Shown here: piece after piece, positions 1 to 9,800 of the stretch | How positions within the stretch are numbered: the stretch's first letter is position 1 | How the letters are laid out: each line of letters begins with the position of its first letter | Origin: Baffinella frigidus | Lineage: Eukaryota > Cryptophyceae > Cryptomonadales > Baffinellaceae | Direction of reading: 5' to 3' | Assembly (NCBI GenBank): GCA_026770585.1 | Contig: MU647691.1 | Location: 3,971 to 22,292 of the forward strand | Length of the DNA stretch: 18,322 bases | Program-made: the position numbers and the translations under genes | Notes under the pieces: generated by a model | Databases searched by the model: none | Seen by the model: only the letters and a program-made list of their open reading frames with translations | What the model was told of the DNA's origin: nothing

Positions 1-85
1 CTCTCTCTCCTTTAGGACCATTAGGCTTGATGCAATTCCACCATAGCCGGACACCTGGCGGTTCCGTAGAACGAGCTTCTACCAG

Positions 86-113
86 GCAGAACCGAGTAGG
101 GGGTGGTTTACAG
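86..113 (+). CDS. Gene A exon (first seen in window)
   Basis: Acceptor CTTCTACCAG|G precedes a 28-nt stretch with an ideal donor CAG|GTATGT at 114. Read with one leading base, it gives QNRVGGGLQ and leaves phase 0, which matches the exon at 379. The same frame stays open upstream to an ATG at 30, so a longer initiating exon 30-113 is possible. However, bases 8-80 resemble a dispersed repeat (see 1638 and 15407), which argues for the short internal exon. Confidence 0.4.
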
Positions 114-3100
114 GTATGTGACAGCGTATGGACATCCATTTCTGAACACATACCCTAGACCGTTAGTCAATGAAACAAAAACCGAACACACAGCAAGGAA
201 ATGTGGTTGTGAGATTTTCCCCAATGTACAATGTGTAGATGGTTTCATGCCCTCTCTCTCTCTCAATTGTCCTCGCCGTGCATAGGACGGTAGCCTTATC
301 CTGCCAACTGCCGCCCTCTCCTGCCAACTTCCGCTCTTATCCTGCCAAGAGCCGCCCTAAACCTAAACCCTAAACCAGGAATTTTTTCTTCCGACAGCGT
401 ATTTCTGCCTCTACGACGAGTCAAAGTACGGTGACGACCGCATCAATGAACCAAGGCTCAACTTCAACTTCCCCGACGGCGACGAGGGGCCGCCGGGCTC
501 AGGTATTGCCCCTCCCCACGCGACGACACCCTGCACCTCAAATCGACTGCGTCTTTCTATTATTCCTGGTATAATAGAAAGATGCAAAGTGGACGGAATG
601 CGTCCGAGGATAAGTACTGATTAGGCCCAAACCGAGTTAGTCCTCCGCTGGGCTCAGGTATCCACATGAGAATGCTAGAGAGACCTATTTAAAACCGAGA
701 TGTAGCCTTTGTGTAGTAACTTTCCACAGTGGGGCCGACCCACATTTGGGCCGCCCCAAGCGACCCAAATGGGTCGACCCACAGCCGACCCAAACGACTG
801 GCCCGTCGCCCACGGTGGGTCACCTTGGGTCGGGGTCACCTCTTTTTCAGCCGCCCTTGGGTCACCGGTGGGTCGGCAAGTGACCCAGGGTCGACCCGCT
901 GGGTCGACCCAGGGCGGTCGACCCATGTGGGCTGACCCAAGATGCTCGACCCAGGTGGGCCGACCCACGAGGGGTGACCCACGCTCAAGTTGATAAAATG
1001 GCTCCAAAACCAGCTTGGGTCAGCCCACTGGGTCGATCCACACAGGTCGACCCAGGTGGGCCGACCCAGGTGGGCCGACCCAGACTGGGTCGCCCCACCG
1101 GGGGTCGACGGTGGGTCGGCCCACGGGCCGCCCTGGGTCGACCCGGTGGGCCGACCCACGTGGGCCGCGGGTCGGCCCGCGGGTCGACCCGGTGGGTCTG
1201 GGTCACCCCAAATTTGACCTCCCTTGGGTCGACCCAAAAATTTGGGTCGACCCACACTGGGTCGCCCCAAATTTGGGTCGCCCCACACGGGTCGGCCCCA
1301 CTGTGTAACTTTCAATGCTTTGGGAGCCATTCCATTCCTCATTAGGCCAGACGCGAGGTTGGAACACCCTATCCTGGTACCCAGGTTTACAACCCTACAT
1401 GTAAATAGGCCCCTCTTGCGGACGCGACACAGTTTCAAAACCTTAAATCTTTAAGGAAATTTACTTGTAAAACGGAAAAGCTGAGGCCGGATTCTGGCCT
1501 CAGCGTTTGAGTCCGTGCATCTTTCGCTCGACAGCAAAAGACCCCCTAACCCTAAACCCCACTACTGCAAACCCCTGGCCTGTATTTCGCCTAAGTCATT
1601 TCGACCTCGTATATTTCTCCTTGCGTCATTTCGCCAAGGGGGATTGGTCCTTTAGGTCCTTTAGGTTTTAATTTCGCCCAACATAGCCCAACAACACGCC
1701 CTTCCGTAGAAAGGACTGTAGAGAAAGCATTTGATTGGAGTCATCACGTCGTGATGCTGAGACATGTCGTTTTTGAAATACGGGCCAGGGGTTTTCAGTA
1801 GCAAACCCACACAGGACACAGGTGGTGCCTCAACCCCTCAACCCCAAACCCTCAACCCCAATCAGGGGGGCCCGGCAAGACACTTCGGTGCCCGACCACG
1901 TGCGATGGAGTGGACAAGGAGTGGACTGGAAAAAATGCCGGGCCCGTCGGTGAGCAGTGTGCGCTCAAGGTTGCGAGGGTACTGTCTCCCCCTCCCTCCC
2001 TCTCTCTCCCTCCCTCCCTCCCTCCCTCCCTCTGTGTTTTTCTCTCCAATACTCCTTCTGTCGCTGTCTCTCTCCCACTCTCCCTCTACCTCCCCCTCAA
2101 AAGGTCATTATTAAAACGAAAATTAAGCGAATTGTAAAAAGACGATTTGGAAGGCTGTGCAGTAATGTTCATAAAAAACGACATGTGTGCCCCTCCAAAA
2201 GGGGGCTTTCCGATGTCACAGCGAAAATCTGAGACCACTTCCAAGCAACAACTTTCCAAGCCCTTTCAAATTCCGTTCCCAACTTTTTGAGGGGATAACT
2301 TGAAAATATTTCCAGGCAAACCCCCGAAAATCTCCGAGGTTAAAGCATCAAATCAACACTTTTATGGAGATTAAACTGGCGTAAGTACCCATCGGGCGCT
2401 TGTACCAGCAATGCTCGATCAGTGTCACGACAATACATGGACCTGTTTTCAACCCCCGATGAAATCCCTGAAAGGCTCTCCCTTGGGCGGCCGCAGATCT
2501 TGTACAAAGCTGGGACCGGTGCTGGGGAGAGTTCTGCCCTGCAGGGAGAGTGCGTGTCGCCTTCTTTCGAAAAAGCCATGGGGCAGATAGGCCCTGAACT
2601 GGTGTCGGTAAACCCCCCACTTAGCAGCGCCCGAGTTCTATCTTCCCCGGATTTCCAGGGATAATTTCAGGCCCCTTACCCTGAAATGAATTGCAATTTG
2701 TACCAGAATCATTTAGAAGGATACATCATCGAAGGCCCTGGTGGCGGCTAAGTGGCTCGGTGGACTACAAACCTCTTTTTGAAGAATCAACTTGAATCAC
2801 GTGACCCCCGGGGACTCGAAAGATCTAATCGCGCCGAGTATTCCTCAGGAATACGATTTCGGGGATCTCCGATCCTATTTTGGTGTATCTTAAGGCTACA
2901 AATGAAGGCTAGATAGGTGACTGTCTAATTTCTACCCTTTAAGATACACCAAAATCGTATTCCTGAGAAATGCTCGTCCGGATGAGATCCGTAGCCCACT
3001 CAGTTGACGCCGAACCACACAGCGGGCTTCGAATGGATGTTTGGTCCAATTTTGCTCGACTTTCCGTTACCTTATCTGTAGGCCCCCTCCTATGTCCCAA

Positions 3101-6078
3101 CGGTATTGCCTACCGTGGGGCCTATTGATTATTCACATCTGGGTTATTCAAGAAATCCCTTTGAATGCAAGTGTGTGGTTGCGAATGGTTGTGTTTTCGA
3201 AACAAGCGTCGGGCCCCAGTCCAGCGGCATGCTTCCTTTGCCTAACAATCGGCCCCTACACCCTGCCCTCTAACCACGAACCCCTAAACCCTGAAATAGC
3301 CCGACGGCATGCTGTGGAGACGGTAAAACCCCGAACCCTAGACCATCAACCCTCAACCTCTAAGCACTTACTACACACCTATTACTACACACCAAAAAAT
3401 GTGAAGGACACAGGTCGTGACCACCTACTCGAGGATTCTGGAGGATCCTATTTACATGTGGGGTTGTAAATATTTGTACCAGGATAGGGAGATCCAACCT
3501 CGCGCCTGTGCAAATTTCGCAGAGTTACGTGAACAAACAACGGACGAAAGTTACTGCACAAATACCTACTTTTAAAAGCACAGCGGTTTTAAATAGGCCC
3601 CTCTAGCATTCTCGTGTGGACCGGCATGTACTGTCCGAAATTAAAACTTTGACTTAAACCCTAAACCCTAAACCCTAAACCAGGACTTCGCAGGGACCAT
3701 TTCCAAGTTTCTGCGTAGCGAATCTGATGACCGGTCGGTCCCACTCCAAAGGCAACGAGTCATATCTTCCCCGGATATCCGGGGATAACGTGACCAACCA
3801 TTGCTGTCGTGTGGCGTGTTTAATCAATTCAACAATTATCTTTAGGAACGTTCCCCGTAGTGTTCTGAGTGGCCCCAAGTCCCAACCCTAACCCTTAACC
3901 CCTGGCCGATTGAAGGCCCTTGCTGACGACGCGCATCACACCCTCTCGCACACCCTCTCACACCCTCTCGCATACCCTCGAGGGTGTGATGCGCGTCGTC
4001 AGCTGGGCACGCGAGGTGAGTTACACGTGCGTGACGCTCAACGAAGAGCACTAAGCCCAAACCCCTGAACCCTAAACCCTGAGCCCTGAACCCTAAATCC
4101 TAATGCAGTTACACGTGCCTGACGCTCGCAGAGGGCGTCCATTCGAAGCCCGCTGTGTTGTGAGGCGTCACCGGGCAGAGAGAGAGTTCTTTATTGACGA
4201 CCAATCGGTCCGGATCCACCACATCATGGCTCAGATGATTCAGTGGACCGGCCCCGCGCCACGGGAGTTTGATTTCCCTTTTCCATGTAGCCTTAAATCT
4301 ACCTTCCTATGTCAACGGGCGCGTACCAACGCTACCCCCCAACCCTCCTGCAGTTACACGTGCTTCACACTCAACGAGAAGGGCGACGTGAAGGCAGAGG
4401 ATGCCGACGGCAAGTGGACCAAACCTGCGCTGCATTTCAAATGGTGACGCGCATCACACCCTCTCGCACACCCTCTCACACCCTCTCGCACACCCTCGAG
4501 AGTGTGATGCGCGTCGTCAGCGACATCCCTGCGGGGCCAGGCCTCACCCCTCGTGCTGCGGGCGTTGACACCAGCAGTCTCGCCCCGCATTCTCCTGTGG
4601 AAACCGTATCTCACCCCTCTGTATGATGCGGGAATCTTAAGTTGACGTTTGGAATCTTAAGTTGACGTTTGGACGCGCAACCCGTAACCCTAAACGCTCA
4701 AGCAGGACGACGATGCCTGACAGCGAAGTCTTCGCCATCGGGCTGGTTGGTACACTCCCGCGCTTTGGTGCTTTGGTGCTTTGTATTACACTCACATCGA
4801 AGGCCACACCCGCCTCACTCTTGAGGAGACGGACCCAATCTACGAATGAGCTCCTCGACCCAACCCATTCGGGCCCGGCCGAGCCCTTTCCCCCCCTCCC
4901 CCCCCCAGTCGAGACCCCTTTCCCCGCCCCCCCAGCGCATCTCGTTTTCGCTCCAAAGTTGACGGTGTTGTACCACGGACCCAATTGTCAACTTAAGAGT
5001 AGTCCGTCAACCCGACTGAGGCAGAGCTAGAGCTAGAGTTAGTCCCCGCACATCTCTGTCCCGCGGCGGGTCTTTTCTGCTCCAAATTTGACGGATTTCC
5101 AAAGTTGACGGATCTCCCAGATTTGCACCGCACACCCGGCAGTCCTCGTCCCGTCCTGGCGCAGAAACCCTAAACCCAAAAACCAGGATTCGTGGATTCC
5201 GACATCGTCGCACGCGTCAACGCTGCTCCTGGTCGGACCCTAAACCTTAGACCCTAGACCCTAAACCGTAAACTTCTTCTTTATTAACCTCAAAGAAAGG
5301 ACCACGAGAGCCCCCTCAGCCTTTGGGAAAGACCCAAGACCCTACACCATACACCCAAAACCCTGAACCCCGAACCCTAAACTTCTTCTTTTTCTTTATT
5401 CACCTCAGAAAGGACCTCGAGAGGCCCCTCAGCCTTTTGAAAAGTGATGAACTACTAACCCTAAACCCTAGGCCGTAAACCCTAAACCCTGAACCCTGAA
5501 CCCTGAATACTGAACCCTAACCCTCAGACCAAGTTGTACCTTCTTTTTCTTCTTCTTCTTCTTCTTCTTCTTCATTACTCTCGATACAGGTCCTAGATAG
5601 GCCGTTGAGCCTTGTGGTGAGTGATACAGAAGTCAATGCGCCTGAAGAAAACGGGCCCGCCTGAACCCTAACCTAAACCCTGAAACCCCAAAGCAGATGC
5701 CCGTTTCAAGTTGTCGCTGACGACGCGCATCACACCCTCGAGAGTGTGCGAGAGGGTGTGAGAGGGTGTGCGAGAGGGTGTGATGCGCGTCGTCAGCAAA
5801 CCTTACGTGGCAGCAGATGCCCGTTTCAAGTTGCTGACGGACGCGAATCTGAGGCACTCGAAAGATCTGTAGCCCGCCCAGTTGACGCCTAACCACATAG
5901 CGGGCTTCGAATGGCTAAACCCTGAAATCCCAAGGCAGAGAATGACCGTCACCAGATGCTGAGGGAGGCCGAGCTGACCTACAGCTCCTTCCCCATCCAC
6001 AACACAGCGTATTTTCCCCCCTCTACTGAGAGAGAGAGGAAGAGGGAGAGAGGGAGGGAGAGAGAGAGAGAGAGAGCG

Positions 6079-6119
<41 letters not shown>

Positions 6120-6361
6120 CCAATTACTTCCCCCCCCGTCTTCCCCCTCCACAACACCAAGTACCCCCCCCTCTACCCCCCCCCTCTTCTTTCCCCCACT
6201 TAGCAGCCACCGGGGGCTTCATGGATACACTCCATCTAAACCATTTGTACTAGAACCTTATCCATTCCTGTGAAATCCAGCCGACCTTCCCCCGGATATC
6301 CAGGGGGAAAGAAACTCGGTGCCTTTGAAGTGGTCTACAACACCAGAGAGAGAGAGAAAGC

Positions 6362-6393
<32 letters not shown>

Positions 6394-6797
6394 CCAAGTA
6401 CTTTCCCCCTCTTCTTCCCCCTCTACCTCTACACCACCAAGTCCGAATCGCCTGGTCCCGCCAACAGCCCTGGCCCCTATCCTGCCAACGGATCCCGCCC
6501 CTATCCTGCCAACGGGCCCCGCAGGGATGTCGCTGACGACGCGCATCACACCCTCGAGGGTGTGCGAGAGGGTGTGAGAGGGTGTGCGAGAGGGTGTGAT
6601 GCGCGTCGTCAGCAAGGGTAGGTGGGCGACAGCGACCACACCGAGGCTGCCATCTCGTCGCGTGGCAACATACTATCCACACATCAAGGTATCTCGTCGC
6701 GTGGCAACTTAATGTCCACGCGTCAACTTTCGGTCGACCACGTTTCCGCGAACACACTTGGGCCGCCGCGCGAGAGAGAGAGAGAGAGAGAGAGTGC

Positions 6798-6828
<31 letters not shown>

Positions 6829-9800
6829 GCTAACACCTCGCGCGCGGGTCGCAATGATCTGGCTCGGAGTCACGATGGAGCACCCAGCATTTCAACTTAA
6901 GCATAGTCCGCTAACACCCATCATGTCCCGGTATGTCAACTTAAGCATAATCCTCTAACAGGATCTCGTTCAGAATGACGATGGACACCATGAGTGACTA
7001 CAGGTGACATCCCCTCCCCAGAAAGTGAACGGATCCACTTTTCAGATAGGGCCACTTGTGGGATAGGGCCACTTGTGAGATGGAGCTCCCCCAAAGTGGA
7101 CACGTTCTCAAAAGTGGACCAGTACAGAGAGTTGACTGAGAAGTGTGTCGGACCTGCACCGCCGACAAGGTATACCATCACACCCTCTCGCACACCCTCT
7201 CAAACCCTCTCGCACACCCTCGAGGGTGTGATGCGCGTCGTCAGCCCACAGCCTTCGGAACCAAACCCTCGAGGTAATGCCTGTCACACCCGTGAGGCAA
7301 TGGTTCCGGAGAGCGACGCCGCCATCCCCTCACACCCTCTCGCACACCCTCTCACACCCTCTCGCACACCCTCGAGGGTGTGATGCGCGTCGTCAGCGAC
7401 ATGGACATGATAGCTCTGCCTCACTCGGGTTGCCAACGACCGACTATTCTTAAGAAAAATGCTGCGTGTGTGGTGCAAACCCGTCAACTTTGGAGCGGGA
7501 AAGTTCCCGGGCTCATCAAATGAGAGACATAAATCGGCATTGATCGAGTGCGGTCCTTTCTGGCTGGGGTTCTTGGTTGTTTTACATCAGCGGTTCGGGG
7601 TTAAGGTGCGAAGAGGTGGACACCCTAGTCAGGGCACGGCCCCAATGTCCACAACTTTAGGGGACGATCCGCCACTTTTGGAAGCCGAAGGCGCGTCGGT
7701 TGGCACATGGAAAGACCGTTAAAAGAATTTACAAGGCCGTGAAATGATTCAGAAAGGGCTTTTACAACCGGGCTTGGCTTACACCTATGACGGGGCAGCG
7801 TATGGCAAGCAAGCAGAGTCGCAAGGTGGTTGACTAACCTGAGCACGTTCTGTACAGTAACCCGCGCTGACGACGCGCATCACACCCTCTCGCACACCCT
7901 CTCACACCCTCTCGCACACCCTCGAGGGTGTGATGCGCGTCGTCACCTCCCCGGCCGGCCAGGTGAAAATTCATAGCTGACGACGCGCATCACACCCTCT
8001 CGCACACCCTCTCACACCCTCTCGCACACCCTCGAGGGTGTGATGCGCGTCGTCAGTGACATCCCTTCTGTACCAGGACTGCACCTCATTCGAGCTTTGC
8101 ACCAGGACAAGACCGAGGCAGCCTCTGGGAAAAGAGCCGTGTGCAGAGAAGTAGCCCGCCAAAATAATGAAAAAATGCTAAAGTTTGACGGGTTCTTCGC
8201 AAAAATGTCGACTTTTGTCCGTTCATTTTTTTTGCGACCAGCTTCTCTCAGCCCTAACGCCCCCCCCCCCCTCCGGTAGTTGACTTTTGAAAACCACTGC
8301 CTCGAGGGGGGATTGACTTTTGGCGACCCCCCCCCTTCCGCAGCCGGGAGACGAACTGGTTCCCGAGGACGGAGGCCGGCCCCTGGCCCAGTTTGCATTT
8401 CCTCCACCCCAAACCCCAAACCCCAAGCCCCAAGCCCCAAACCCCAAACCCCAAACCCCAAACCCCAAACCCCAAACCCCAAACCCCAAGCCCCAAGCCC
8501 CAAACCCCAAACCCCAAACCCCAAACCCCAAACCCCAAACCCCAAACCCCAAGCCCAAGGCCCTAAGCCCCAAGCCCTGAACCCAGCTTCCAAGTTAGTC
8601 TGCGGTGTCTCAATGTCGGCAACCCATCCCCCGTCGCAGTGTGAATCGGTCTCTCAAATTAGGCGAGCCAGGGCTCGTTTTCGCTCCAAATTTGATGATG
8701 TTGTACCACGGACCCAAATTGTCAAATTAAGAATAGTCTGTCAGCCCGACTGAGGCAGAGCTAGACGGTTAGCCACCGTCCCGCAAACCACACAGCGGAC
8801 TACAAACGGATTTCGTGAATAACCCATCGATCAAGAATCCATAGGACCCTACGGTATGCAATACTGTAGGGACATAGACTGGTCCTACGGATATCCTGAC
8901 CGATTCTTTGGATATCCTGACCGATTCTTGGTCAGACCCCGGTTCGATCCCCTCCCGCTGGCTATCAGCCAACCGGGGAGGGTAGCTGACGACGCGCATC
9001 ACACCCTCTCGCACACCCTCTCACACCCTCTCGCACACCCTCGAGGGTGTGATGCGCGTCGTCAGCGACATCCCTGCGGGGCCAACTGCCCGGGCCCCTA
9101 TCCTGCCAACTGCCGCCCTATCCTAATTCCGCAACCCGAAAACAGGAACGAGGAAGGTGTACAAGGCTGCCATGAACAGCATCCCCAAGAAGTTGTTTAA
9201 CATGGCCCTGTATTGGGTAATTCCATAACCCAAACTCAGTCTATACTTTTGGGTAATTCCATAACCCAAACTCAGTCTATGCTCTTGGGTAATTCCAAAA
9301 CCCAAACTCAGTCTATACTCCTATTGTCCACCTTACACTTAGTCTGTATTCCTATTATCTACCTTATACTTAGTCTATATTCCTATTGTCTATCTCACAC
9401 CCTTAATTGATGCGTGAGTCGATACGGTACGCCCCCCCCCCCTGAATGCTAATGCCACTGATGCTGAGGTATGCGTAGGGGGTGCATGGGGTGTAGGGTT
9501 TTGGGGTTTAGAGGTTATTCCTCACCGTCAGCTGAAGAGGTTTTTTACGGGTTGTTCCCAAACCCTTTCCACACGAACCACGGACCTTTCATCACAAGTC
9601 AACTTGCCCAGGGGCAATTAACTTTAAGGATTTTCTGATGCAAATTTGGTCACGTTATCGCTAAATCTAGCGGAAACGAAGCCTTCGTAGTCCACCGAGT
9701 GGATTGATGTGTAAGCCGCCCAACGCCAAATCCTTTTGGGAAGAGTGGGGAACTCCGTCGCGGTCACCCACGAAATAGATGGGATATCTTCACCCCAGAT

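Noticed and set aside
836-1438. 200-codon minus-strand open frame and several overlapping frames on both strands
   Set aside because: They read through the GGGTCGACCC-rich hAT-like element; the Gly/Arg/Pro/Thr repeats follow from the DNA words, not from a gene.
1480-1504. Rho-independent-type terminator
   Set aside because: A 9-bp stem without a T-run, in eukaryotic intronic DNA.
2484-2518. GCGGCCGC followed by AGATCT and TTGTACAAAGCTGGGA, resembling a cloning polylinker and recombination site
   Set aside because: The match to vector sequence is partial, and the stretch lies in an open exon with phase-compatible neighbours, so chance similarity is more likely.
7397-7500. Exon reading DMDMIALPHSGCQRPTIL after hairpin copy 6
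   Set aside because: It is open only in a phase that the preceding exon (7245-7273) does not supply, and no matching donor was found upstream.
8223-8593. 193-codon minus-strand Gly/Trp-rich frame
   Set aside because: It is the translation of the CCCCAAA heptamer array on the other strand.
7160-9066. CRISPR-like array
   Set aside because: The hairpin copies are irregularly spaced, occur in both orientations and have no uniform spacers; the setting is eukaryotic.
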